A DNA stretch of 64,000 nt from Isoetes taiwanensis (taxonomy: Eukaryota; Streptophyta; Lycopodiopsida; Isoetales; Isoetaceae). The stretch is taken from positions 15,846,826-15,910,825 of the forward strand of contig JAJEKV010000005.1 of NCBI GenBank assembly GCA_021234155.1, written 5' to 3'. Below the pieces are notes generated by a model that did no database searches, was not told the DNA's origin, and was given only the letters and a program-made list of their open reading frames with translations. A program made the position numbers and the translations under genes. Shown here in pieces: positions 24,479-35,330 of the stretch; position 1 is the stretch's first letter; every line of letters starts with the position of its first letter.

Positions 24479-24690
24479 GATCCCGCACTTGAGTTCCTTT
24501 GCAAGGATTGATCATCAATACATTTTATTTGGGTTAGATGTTGATCAATTTTACTTGCAAATTGAATTATCTTTAGTTATAAGAAATCATACAAAGCCTT
24601 ACATTGACAAAACCAAGCTTAATAGTCATTAATACATAAGGATTACATGATAAAGTAGATATATCTTAGCACAATGGGTACAAGAAACAT

Positions 24691-26300
24691 TTAGCACAAA
24701 CTTAAGAAATTTTTACAACTATTCAATGGCCTCCCGAAGCCCGAAGAAGTTCTTGACATCCCCGACCTGAGGCCTTTGCCGAGGGTTGCGCAAGATGTTC
24801 CTCGTTGATCTTCCTTCAAGTGCTTGGGCCATCTCCTCGTTCCGGAGTTCTCGGTGTCGTTGCCGCTACCACCGAAAGTGTTGCATCCCTCGTGTGCCCT
24901 CTCGCAAAGTCGAGGCAATGGAGCTTGACCGCCTGCTGTTGAAAAGAATGATGTGATCGGCATGGGCGATATATCTTCAAGTGCTGCCCGGCCCGAAAGC
25001 GCTATGAGAAGTGCCACGGATTCTTCCCCCCTTGGACTGAACTCCTTGTGGAAGACTATCATTTGCCCCTTGGCCGAGGGAAAGATAGTAGCGGCGTGGC
25101 GCCCTTCCCTCCCCTCGCCCACATCCGGTGCCCTTCCTTTGAGCCGCCGTACCGTAGGCATCCACCGCCATAAGGTCTTCATGATCCCTCCACATGCCGG
25201 TTGGCGTTGTCAAGTTAATCTTCTTTGGACCCTTCCCTCATGCTCGCTCGGTCGGGTCGGCTTGAGCTTGGGCCCTTCCCCGTTTGTAGAGTGTGCTGTA
25301 TCTGCTGGAACTCCTCCTCACGAGATGATAGGCTCCTGCTTTGCCGATAGATCTCCCTTATCTGGCTGATAGGTCGCTATATCCGACATTGTCTCCCCGA
25401 TAAGAGTGTCTCTCCAGCCACTCCCTTGGAATCTCTGGTATGAGTAGTCGATGATGTCTGTGCTTTCCCGTGTGCTATCATGCCCAAGAGCTCGCCGCCG
25501 ATTCGAAGACCCTGTTCTCGATGATGGGACAAATTGAGGATGTCATTTGCAAAATGTACTCCTCCCGCCGATGACTATCGCCAAGGCAAGGTCGGATGCC
25601 GACCGTGGGTTTCCAGAGTCGCTTCACGCCGTCGCCATGCCTCGGACATATCTCCGCATTCTTGTTGCCTCCCTCGCTCTCCCATTCTCGGTTCTCGCTC
25701 CCCTAGCCGCCAGAGTCTTCATGGATCAGAGAGATGGTGCCCCCGACGCCGTGTGCAATATTCTCAGAGGGCTTAGGACTCTATATTCGTGATTTGATCC
25801 CGGGTCCTGACTTGCATCAAGTGGCTTAAGTCTAAGGGCTGAACAGGGGTTCCCCTACTTTGTTGATTGACTTATAGTGCATGAAGAGGGCAAGGGTCGC
25901 CCGAAGCCGAAGGTACCTATGCCTATTATGTGTCGCAGTCATGTAACGGGCATGGTCCTAGTCCTATCCCATAGTCGCTTGCCTCGATCCCCGCTAGCTC
26001 CTCACCTAAGGCTTGGGTCGGTGTCTCAAGAGAAACCCAATTCCTCCCCTAGGAGGCAGCCTAACTTCCCAAGGCAGGACCTCGCTGGTCATATTGGCAC
26101 ATAATGTCTGTGGTAGTAGGGTGTTCTAGTCAAAGTTGCGTGAAGATCAAACAAGTGATCAAACACGAGAGAAGGCTTGATCTACCGGAAGCACATGGAT
26201 ATGGTCGGCAGCATTGTACCATCTCTCAAAGTTGCCGGGCCATTGAGCAGAAAGGGTGTAGAAAATGGCTTGCAAAGATCGCTGGAGGATCGTAAAATGC
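24691..26300 (-). pseudogene. Unknown ORF of element B between H3-like ORF and gag (FSPRGEE)
   Basis: The longest piece, 25182-24691 (163 codons), contains FHKEFSPRGEE (25052-25020) and LLIALSG, and in a neighbouring frame ends VGDVKNFFGLREAIE. Element A has IHRQFSPRGEE and MLIALSG in the same place, so this is a real second extra gene of these families. I see no known domain. Its place between H3-like ORF and gag is conserved; its function is unknown. Confidence 0.5.
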
Positions 26301-26983
26301 CTAAAGGGCCGGAGCAATTCAGAGGGAAGAAAAATGGCAAATGAGACCTATTTTTATAGACTATGGGTGACCCGGGGTTTTGTGCAAAAGGTGCTTACCT
26401 AAGACCGACCTTGGTTCTATGGCTCGGGTGTCAAATGAACTACCATGAAGTGCAAACTTAAGCAAAACAAAGCAAGAAACATTACATGGCAATTTGTTGG
26501 ATCAAATTTACTAATTTAGACCCAAAGATGGCCGACCTCGTGAATCACATACGGATGGCCTCTCGCCGCTTACGCAGACGCATTTGGCGCTCACCCGCTT
26601 GGCCCGCTTTTTTCAATTTTTGGCCAATTTAGGGAATTTGAGATGCTAATATGGCTAATTGGGCCGATTCTAACCTAACTAGCAACTTATTTTGAGCAAA
26701 ACCCACACCAAAAAGGCATGTTTTGGGGGTAGGCGAGAATCCGCTGAAACGCTTCGCGTTGGGGGCAGAGGCCATTGGCGCCAGTCACCCGGACCGGCCA
26801 AATTTTTGCATTTTTGATGATTTTTTTTTGCCAAAATTTTGTTGTAGTCATGATTTCTAGGGTGTTTCTAGGCATGCTATGAAGAATTCTACCACAATTG
26901 GGTTCTATTTCCTATCTTTCAAGCATACAATATTTTTCTAATTTACAGAGGGAAAATGACTTTTATATTAATAAGAAACATAG
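26301..26983 (-). other. Spacer between H3-like ORF and unknown ORF, element B
   Basis: No ORF. Contains tggcgcc-type GC patches (26590, 26780) and possible weak inverted repeats, less clear than those of A and C. Confidence 0.4.
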
Positions 26984-28101
26984 TTACATGAAAATTTTAA
27001 TTCTTCTACAAAATTTACAAAATTTGAGGCCTAGGGCCTCTCCTGCTGATTCTCCGGCTAAGTGGATGTCCTTCGGCATGAGGTTACCCGGCTTAGCATG
27101 GATAGCGTAGAGGTTTCCCTCCTCGAAGAGCTGCACCAGCTCGCCGTGCCACTATTCGGTCATTAGAGGGGTAACCTGTGTCGGGTCCGAACCGCCCAAC
27201 ACCTCTCTAAGGAGGCCTTCGGGCGGGTTCCTTATCGAGGGAGATTAGTGCACATCCGGAAGTGCGAATCTCCTAAACTACCCGGCGTATGTGTGCTATT
27301 TGGCTGGTGAACCTCTTCTGGTTTTTCCGCCTCGGTGGGGGTGGCTTAGAACAGTTCTTCTTGCCCCGCCCCCACTCTGACGCTTATTTGCACCTCCTGG
27401 CCGGTAATACCACTATTGTGTACCTCGTCCCAACGACGCGGTACTCCCCGGTATGCCACCATCTTCGTTTGAACTCCTCGGTCCTCGGCCGGAGGCCCCA
27501 ATGCCCGCTCCCCTACCTTTTGTTCTTCACCACCTTAGGTGGTCCGCCACTTTAGGGTAGGGTGGCTCTAGTACGCCGGGGTCTCATGGTTCTCCTCCCT
27601 CCTCTTCCTCCACTCATGCCTTCTCTCGTCAGCTCTTGAATAACGACGCCCGCGAGAGGCCCGGCTGCTCCTTCTTTCGTCATTTCTCCTCAAGCCTCCT
27701 CGGGCCTCTCTCCTGCCTTCTCCCGCTTTTTCCTGGGCGGCCCTCTCCTCCTGGCCCACTACTTTGGCTCTTCTTCTCTCTCTTTCTTGGGCACTCTAAG
27801 GCTCCCGCTTCCTCCACTCACGACTCCTGCCTCCCCTTCTTTCACCTTTGTCCGAGGGGTCTGGAATGGCTGTAGACTCTCGGCCACTTCCTAGGCACGC
27901 CATGGAGAACTGCCCGGGAAGTCTCCTACACATGGAAGGAGGCTTCACTGGCCAAGCATCAGCTGGCTGGGGAAGCTCCTCTTCCCCTTTCTTGGCCTGG
28001 AGGTGCTCCCGATCTTCTTCACATGTCGCCTGGCCATGGAGCATGGGTGGAGGGTAGGTCTTGTTCCGTGCTTCCCTCAGAGGTTTGTTTGGTGCAGCCA
28101 T
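26984..28101 (-). pseudogene. Histone H3-like ORF of element B
   Basis: The - strand ATG at 28101 is followed by an H3 tail (M-A-[R]-T-K-Q-T-S) in which the third codon lacks one base. Arg/Glu-rich linker pieces follow (27759-27568 includes RRNDERRSSRASRGRR). The histone fold is then readable in pieces: RKNQK (helix N), LLREV (helix 1), and 27142-27030 reading ELVQLFEEGNLYAIHAK then LMPKDIHLAG, which matches H3 (LVGLFEDTNLCAIHAK..MPKDIQLA) at about 21 of 37 positions. Stop at 26984-26986. It sits just after the primer site and leader, as in A and C. Several frame breaks; some may be sequencing errors. Homology is seen directly; role is inference. Confidence 0.85.
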
Positions 28102-28660
28102 ATCTTATGGTTCGAGAAAATGGGTGACGAAGGGTCAAGCAAGAGAGGGTTGGAGGTGAAGGGTTGGAGAGAGAAAATGAGGTGTCGATATTTAAAAGGA
28201 GGGTCCCCGGAATATTCTCCCACCATAATTACCCCTATTTATTAGCCCCCCTTATTAATTACAAGATATTTAATTAATTATTTAACTATTAATGTATATA
28301 TTAACCTATATTAATTGATATTATCTTTAAATTTTGAATTTTCCTAATGGTTCAAGTGCACTTTTATGAATTTGCGCCATTTTCACCGGTCTCCGATTGG
28401 CATGATTCTTTCTGACCCATTTTAGGTGAAATTTGATGCAGATGCATAATTTTCACTCAAAATTTACTAGAAGGTTCGTTTAACTCCCTCGGATCTTAGA
28501 ATTAACACTTAGCCTAATTCTCCCGACCCACTACCTAGGAGAAAAATTTTCCCCCATTTTCATGCGCTCGATGGTGGAAAATGTTTATTTCACACCCCTA
28601 TAGGCCTGTTAGACTACTTCATGGTTATGGTCAGAGTGCTGTTCTTGGTCAACCAAGAAC
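28102..28660 (-). other. Leader of element B
   Basis: AT-rich untranslated leader between primer site and H3-like ORF. A gttcttggt-caaccaagaac hairpin lies directly next to the primer site (28641-28661). No ORF. Confidence 0.55.
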
Positions 28661-28675
28661 ATCGCTCTGATACCA
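28661..28675 (-). other. Primer binding site, element B
   Basis: The - strand reads TGGTATCAGAGCGAT one base after the LTR: the canonical plant initiator-Met tRNA complement. Confidence 0.9.
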
Positions 28676-28676
28676 T

Positions 28677-30294
28677 TGTGACGCCTTGCTAAACATACGC
28701 CGGCCGTACACTCGGCGAGAAATCCCCATCCCGCCAAGAACCGCGATGGGTTCTTCGTCTACCCCCAAGACTTTCGAGGTGACTCTTAGTGCGGGGAGGA
28801 ACACTGAAGGTGTCTTGCGCCCTTCCCCTATGGGCTCCTATAACGTGAGGCAATAACACGCCGTAACTAGCATCAACATATACAAATACTACCTGGAGGG
28901 TAGTGCATCGCACATCAACCAATGCAAAGATGATAATCACGAATAGTAAAACATGAGAGCTCCTACCCCGGCTCGGACTTCGTAAGGAGGATGACCGGCC
29001 CGGGCTAGGCCTCAAGATAGGCGGATCGGAGTCATGGCAATGGCGGGGCGGCATAGAACAATGGCTAGGGTTGACCACTCCATCCGCCCCTCCCGTGCAT
29101 ACTTTTGCGGATGGGCTAGATCAGGCTCTGACGGGACTCTAGCCTTCCCATATCGCAATCCCATGGCATCACCCGCCGGGACTACTCCAGTTGCATCTCC
29201 CCGGGTCCGATGGGGCGGGGAAGGGTTGCATCTCCCCTTCCTGTCCCTAGAGGTGCCGTGGCGGCTAGAGAATGGAAGCGACACACGATTATTACCCACC
29301 GAACCCCAAAGCGAGAGCCAAGCCAACACTTGCGGCTCTAAAGGCGGCGAAGGCAACACCATTGCCCGGGGAGGTGTCGGACCCATGCCAGAGCCCTGCG
29401 AAGTGACCCACCATAAGCCTAGCCCACTATGGGATCCCAGAAGCCCCCACTGGGGATCCTCCCTCCACTTTCCCTCTAGCCCCGGTTATGGGTCTTTGAG
29501 TCATATCATAGCCTCAATAGCCTCGGTGGGCTCCTATGCACAGGCCTTCAACTAATGAACTAAGGGATCTACTCTGGGAGCATACTACATATGGCTCTAG
29601 GTCTCTACCCCCTTCCCAATACAAGAGGAGCAAACATGATCAACCATCATCACATAATCATCACATCATGAGAATAATCATAAGAAGAACATCTTAACCT
29701 AATCATACAACTAACTAATAGTTAGGGTTCCTTGATTAGGGTTCAAGATGTTGAATATGGGTTCTAGGATGGCTCTACTCTAGATACAAAATACTAGCAC
29801 ATCCGGAATGCTAATCCCGGATGAGCTATCACAACTACTATCCTACATACCGCTCCTGATGCTCTCCCTCCGGATCCGGGGCCCTCCATGGTCTTGACTC
29901 ACAAGCCGCCGCTCCCACTCCAAGAACGAGTCTACCTGGCAATGGGCCTGCACCAGCCTATGCCACAACAAGCGATGTTCAAACGGGGTTTTGACCAGTA
30001 GGTGAGTCTCACGGGTGCTAGGGCTGGAAGAGGTCTAGGGTTAGGGTTTATGCCTATATAAGTTAGGTCCACCTAGGATGCCACGTGGCACCAACGGGTG
30101 AGTCCTGTGTGGCGGTGCCCCCCAATAGGTTAAGGCCACGATAATGGCTTAACCTATGGTTGGCTAAGTTATGAGAATAACTTAGCCATGCCCCTAGTGC
30201 CACAAACATGGTATACAAGGCTATGAAGATAGACTTTTATGGTGATTGATCCGAGAATATACGTATTTATGGCGATATTCCCCCGGCCGCCACA
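28677..30294 (-). repeat. 5' LTR of element B
   Basis: Starts tgtgacgccttgc (in + coordinates) and ends ggccgccaca. Partner of 17181-18830. Open frames inside (29012-29386, 29034-29555) overlap each other on opposite strands and are not genes. Confidence 0.92.
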
Positions 30295-30840
30295 TTGAAG
30301 CGTCTCCTCCCATTCCTTCATCAGAAACCAAGATATCGCCGAAGAAGACTATGATGAAGAAATCTAGAAATTCGCGAAGACGCGTGCTCATTAACCTCAT
30401 GAATGTTGCTGGTGCATTAGACAATCCAAAGGGCATAACCGGTGAACTCATAGTGCCCATATCTTGTCCCGAACGCCGCCTTCTTATGAATGTCTTCCTC
30501 CTTGATCCTAATTTGGTGATATCCCCGACCGAGATCTATTTGGAGAAGATCTTTTGCTCTCACACCTTCGATCCATTAAGTCATCTACCTAGGCAAGGCA
30601 TACTTATTTTTTGATGGTGTGCTTATTTAACCGCGTGTAATCAATGCACATCCTAAGGCTCCCATCCTTCTTCTTCACAAAGAGAATAGGGCTCGACGGG
30701 GAGACACTAGGTCTTATGAACCCTAGGTCTAGCAATTCTTGCAACTGCTTTTTAACTCGTCAACTCCTCGGTTGACATCCTATAAGGTGCCTTGCTTGTA
30801 GGCTTCGTCCCAGGTTGAAGTGCTATTTCACACTCGACTC
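30295..30840 (-). pseudogene. RT N-terminal part of element A
   Basis: The frame 30460-30295 reads [16 protein letters not shown] and [17 protein letters not shown], the RT palm with the catalytic loop written FGDI instead of F/YxDD (first Asp lost, or a sequence error). It stops at the B insertion and continues at 17180. Broken finger-domain pieces lie at 30840-30470. Confidence 0.85.
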
Positions 30841-30842
30841 CT

Positions 30843-31400
30843 CTATAGGGCTTTGCTGCTTAATCTCATCGAGGAACAAGTCGTGGAAATTCCTCGATCA
30901 ACTTTGCTATTGGCCCGAAGCTTGCCGATTCTTTTGATCTCTTTATCTCCCTCCGCCTCCCGATCTTGGAGCTCAAGCTTAAGGAGATAGGCCACCTGCT
31001 TTCTTATGCACTTAAGCAATTTTTCACTACTCATGCATTGCATGATTGGGGTTACTTTTTTACGTGATTTCGATGACTTTGCCCTCTGGCGTTGTTAAGG
31101 TCACCTTCGTTTCCCACAATCGATGATTGCTCCTGCTGGTCCAAGATATTCCATTCCAATAATGAGATCATACTTGCCTATATTCATGACTTCCGCTCCC
31201 AATGCAACATTAACACCCGGCAAGTCTACATTGAAGTTTATTCTCTTCCCTGTTGTATGCCTAATTGCTCCATTGGCTAGCACGACCGGCCCGGGCTTGG
31301 ACTTTAACGCTTTAACTTCAACATGCTTACCATCCTAGGGATGCAAAATTATGACCGCTTCGAGTCTATCAATACTATAAAGGATTTCTCTTGGGCTTTT
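30843..31400 (-). pseudogene. Protease and protease-RT linker of element A
   Basis: 31283-31101 reads GAEVMNIGKYDLIIGMEYLG and AIIDCGK, the C-terminal strand of gypsy protease. A VLIDS-type active site is visible near 31380 in another frame. 31043-30843 is a charged linker before RT. Confidence 0.75.
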
Positions 31401-31583
31401 CCCGGTCGTTGAGATCACCTTATCTTCGACTTTTCTTGCATTCCCTCAGATCAATAGTCGCAAAGATGTGACACTCACCATGGATGTAATCTCATGCTTA
31501 AACTGCCGTCTGCGTCCGATGGTGTCTCCCATCCAGCTCCGCCAATGCCGCATTCATAATCGGGGGCAATTGTTGGTCCGATG

Positions 31584-32500
31584 CTACTGGCTGGACCCGA
31601 AACACAAACGCTTCTCTATACATTCCTCGCTTCTTCTCCTTGGGAATGGATCAAGAAATTGCCTCACCGCCAGGGAGTAGTTAGACTTGGCTCCTTGCTC
31701 CTTGAAGCTTACACATTTCTTTTCCCTTGCCACTACTTGTGTTGCCTTGCTTCCCATAATTTGAATTGTACCGCGTCTTGCTAGCTCTGGGCTTGCAGCC
31801 CTTGGGCTATAGCCCCCCCGTGCTCTTCCCCTTATCCCCGAAATATTGCCGCCTTTGATGCCTGCTCTTGTGGACCTCAAGGTTCCTTGCAAACTTATGG
31901 CCTTTGCTTCTGCGCCTCGACCACCCGGACTTTTGGGTTTATTGCCCTTACAAACTTGCGGATCTCATCGTTCAAGCCTTCAATATAGCCTTCCACCGCA
32001 TGCTTTTCACTCAACTTTGGCACATAAAGCCCCAGTCTCATGAATTCCTCGATTGTATTTACGACTGATTTGTTGCCCCCATTGCCTATAGAACTGCTTT
32101 GCATCATGTTGCCCTTATGTTCTCGGTTACATAATGATGTTTGAATGCCTTGGCGAACTTTGGAACTTACAGAATCCCACCTGCTTTCATTACATGTGCT
32201 TTGGCATACCCCTTCCAATTCTAAATTCGGTGCGCGAGGTTTGTTTATTGCTACCACCGCCTTTGTCTTTTATCTTTCATGCCATAGGCGTTGCCATACT
32301 CACTCATCTCATCCAGCCTACCTCTGCTTCCATTCGGATCTGTTTTCTCCTGGCCTGCTCTAACTTTTCGGCTTTCCACACATTACTAAGGGCGGAGTCA
32401 ACTTTCTTCGATAATCAGTGTGATACGGCCACGTCACGGTTTGGCTCCTGCCGCGACCTCGTGCCTCTTCTTCCTGCTCTTCCGATCACCCATCAGCCAT
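31584..32500 (-). pseudogene. Gag of element A
   Basis: 32257-31895 contains VNTIEEFMRLGLYVPKLSEK, YIEGLNDEIRKFVRAINPK, the Retrotrans_gag domain and close to the B version. 31892-31584 is an Arg/Gly/Ser-rich tail where the zinc knuckle should be; I cannot see an intact CCHC box. The + strand frame 32514-33176 upstream is a shadow. Confidence 0.8.
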
Positions 32501-32899
32501 CCAGAAATGGAGCTTGAGGATCCCGAGCTGGGAGATCTTCTCCCTCTGCTTCTCTTCGCCGTTTACCGCTCGCCGGCCGGTGGCGTTTTCCGCAAGGGTA
32601 CATTCGTCTGTCCTCCTATTGCTGCTTGCCCGCAATGCCCTTATGTCGTGGATGTCGATTCGATTTGAGATAGCTCCTCCTCGGTGTTACCGCTCACTGG
32701 GGCGCAAATTCCTCGGTGAAGCCTTTGGCGGGGTATGCGTTGTTGTTCTCGCTGCTTTTTGTTCATCATCAAGGTTTCTAGGTACTCTAGTCGCATGCAC
32801 ATTAGAGTACATTCGATCATTAGTTCTTGTTTTGTGTGTTACGTTGTTTTACTTGCTTATACAATTTGAGGGAGCAATTATATACAAAAAGAGATATAT

Positions 32900-34500
32900 A
32901 TTATATTCATATATAATAAGCTTTTACATGCAAATTAATAGACTTTTACTCTTGAAATTTCTTGAGGTAGTCGGTGGTCCTCCAAAAAATTTCTTCACTT
33001 GGGCCGCACCTAATGACCCCATTAAGTTCCCGAGAATATTTGTTGGCGTCCCTCCTTGGAGTAATGCCTCCATGTCGCAATTCTCCTATCCAGATGTACC
33101 GCACCGGTATCCGCGCCAATCGCCGCCTATAAGGGATTGCAAAGTCGAAGATGGTCAATGCAATGCGCTCTCTTGATCGAGACAACATGGTGCGATGTTT
33201 GGAGGTAATCGTGCATGGTGTCCAAAACCCCGAGAGGGCGATAAGCATAAAGACCCTTCTTCACCTCTTGGGCTAAATTGGCGGTGAATAACCAGCTTAT
33301 TCTTCCCAAACAGTGAAATCGGCGGAGTAGTATCCGAAAGCCTTATCATGCCTGTTTCTTGGCAGACGAGGAAGTTGCCACGTGCCTTCCCGCCAAGTCA
33401 TCCAACGTATCTCCTCTAGCTCTGCAGTCTTGGTGCACCAACCCTCCTTAGGTTGATACCGCCTCCATCTTCGCCTGGATGGGTGTTGGCGAGCTCGGTA
33501 ATAATCTTGTGGGACTTGCCTTTGATGCCCATTTGTTCACGGTGCCATGAACTCCTCCTCCGAGGGCATTCCGTTTCCGGCATCATGCATCACGTTACTG
33601 CGTAAGCCTCTATATCGATGATGTCTCCGGGGGTGAAGGTCCTCTTCTCTTATCTTCGATAGGAAGTCTGAGCTTCGATCGATGAAGTCGTCGAGATGCT
33701 GTCGTGAAGGTGTAAAATCTCATCCACCCTAAGGCCTGCAACCGGCGGCAGCGTGGAAGATTCTTGATGCTCGTGAAGGGTTAGATATGCCTGCTTTGCT
33801 ATGAACCACCCAGCGCCAAGCTTGTAATGCCCTCCCAGAAAGTGGTGGGGCTCTTCTTGTTGCTTTCATGATCCCTCTTAGAAGTTTTGGATCTGGCGCT
33901 AAAACTTCTTTGCCTCTCTTGTTCTAGATCCGGTCTTCCTCGGTCTGATTCGTACTCATCCTCCTCCTCTTCTTCACCCCAGTATTCGAAGTAAGCATCC
34001 GTTCCTCTCCTCTGCTTTACCATGGCTATGGGTTCAACTTCTAAAAGGACCTTGAGGGTTCCCCTATCCGAGTTTGACCGAAGAGATAGAAAGATGGCTA
34101 CACCCAGATATGGGACAACTACCTCCTCCAATTGGAGTGAGATGGACATCTAGTTGGGAAGGCGAACTGCTTTATTCTCTAAGTACTTATCTACATTTGG
34201 GATATCTTGCAGGGCTGACTTGAGGGCAGTGTTAGGTGCAAAATACCCTACACAAGGTGGGAGTTCTACCAGAAAGGGTCCTATCTTGGCATGGAACTCA
34301 GACATGATGTTCTCGGTAGAAGGGTGGCGTTGATGGTGGCCTCAATGTCAAGTTCCTTCGGAAGACAAGCGAAGACCGATTCGATGTCAGCTTGACCACA
34401 TGGTTGTGGCTGCACCATCGCTTGAATGAAGAAGTGGCCATGAGCAGGAGGCAGGGGATGGGATGAACCAGATCTGATGCGCCCTAAGAATCAGGGAAAT
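32900..34500 (-). pseudogene. Unknown ORF of element A between H3-like ORF and gag (FSPRGEE)
   Basis: 34149-33799 (116 codons) has an acidic run (WGEEEEEDEYESDRGR) and a basic Ser-rich tail. 33349-33127 has LVIHRQFSPRGEE; 33248-32946 starts MLIALSGF and ends FWRTTDYLKKFQ. The FSPRGEE and LIALSG motifs and the KKF end match element B at 25182-24691. Several frames are needed. Unknown function. Confidence 0.5.
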
Positions 34501-34720
34501 CGGCTTGGAGCAGAGAGCGAGGTTGGAAGGTGCAAATGACACTTGGGTTCCCCTTTATAGGCAAAACCCTAATTTTGGGAAAATTTTAGGTTTACAATTC
34601 TCGACTTTACGGGGTCTAGAGGTATGATTTATAGGCTAAATGAGCTTGGAAATGCTCCAAGGGTCCCTAAGCAATGATTTTGGTTAGATCTACGGACAAC
34701 TTGGATCAATTCGGACGAGA

Positions 34721-34793
34721 CCACTCACACAAAGGCGCCAGGTGGGATGGGTTTTGCAAACCGAATGGGTTGGGGCGACTCTGTGAGGGGTGG
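34721..34793. repeat. Inverted repeat a, element A
   Basis: ccactcacac..ggcgcc ... ggcgactctgtgaggggtgg with ttttgcaaaccgaatgggtt centre. First of three copies about 200 bp apart. Confidence 0.75.
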
Positions 34794-34927
34794 GCTGCTT
34801 TGTTTAGGTCACTAATGATGCTAAACTAGAGAACTAAAGACATAATCCTGGATATCTCATCCGAGATAGATAGGATTGAGCCTTCACTAAGCTATTTGGG
34901 CAAGTTGTGGTGGAGTTTGGGGTTCCA

Positions 34928-34996
34928 CCACTCACACGCTCGCCAGGTGGATGGGATTCCAAACCAAATGGGTCGGCGCGCACTCTGTGAGGGTGG
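34928..34996. repeat. Inverted repeat b, element A
   Basis: ccactcacacgctcgcc ... ggcgcgcactctgtgagggtgg, 207 bases after copy a. Confidence 0.75.
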
Positions 34997-35128
34997 AGCT
35001 CCATTTGACTTCGGCGTTAGCCAATTTGGACAGATTAGGGGTCAATTCCCACTAAGCGGGATGAGTTAGGTCGAATAGTATACCTACTTTCTGCATTTAG
35101 GCAAGATTTGGCACCAAACCATGCTCAA

Positions 35129-35202
35129 CCACTCACACAGTGCACAAGGGTGGAATCGGTTTGCAAACCGAATGGGTTGGGGCGCACTCTGTGAGGGGTG
35201 GG
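35129..35202. repeat. Inverted repeat c, element A
   Basis: ccactcacacagtgcac ... ggcgcactctgtgaggggtgg, 201 bases after copy b and next to the 3' end of the H3-like ORF. Confidence 0.75.
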
Positions 35203-35330
35203 ATCAAAATGCCTGGTTTGTTCCGAACTTTGCTATTTCTAAATGTAGAATTTGGCAATACACCCTATTTAAACTCGATTGGACTTATTTATTTATCAAA
35301 ATTATAGACTTACACCAGAGAAAAGGTCAT

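Larger units (their letters stand above)
17181..30294 (-). mobile_element. Element B: chromodomain Ty3/gypsy element inserted in the RT of A
   Basis: LTRs 17181-18830 and 28677-30294 (1650 and 1618 bp) start TGTGNCGCC and end CCACA. Flanks are ttggg (17176-17180) and ttgaa (30295-30299), an imperfect 5-bp duplication. The host RT frame resumes across the element (RT catalytic region right of it, KHLRKVLEKL left of it). The - strand order is 5' LTR, primer site, leader, H3-like ORF, unknown ORF, gag, protease, RT, RNase H, integrase, chromodomain, polypurine tract, 3' LTR. Total 13.1 kb. Confidence 0.92.

Noticed and set aside
24182-25369. + strand ORFs of 80-138 codons over element B
   Set aside because: Antisense to gag and the unknown ORF of B; no conserved counterpart in A.
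32514-33176. 220-codon + strand ORF
   Set aside because: Lies antisense to the gag and unknown ORF of element A, with no family resemblance; a shadow.
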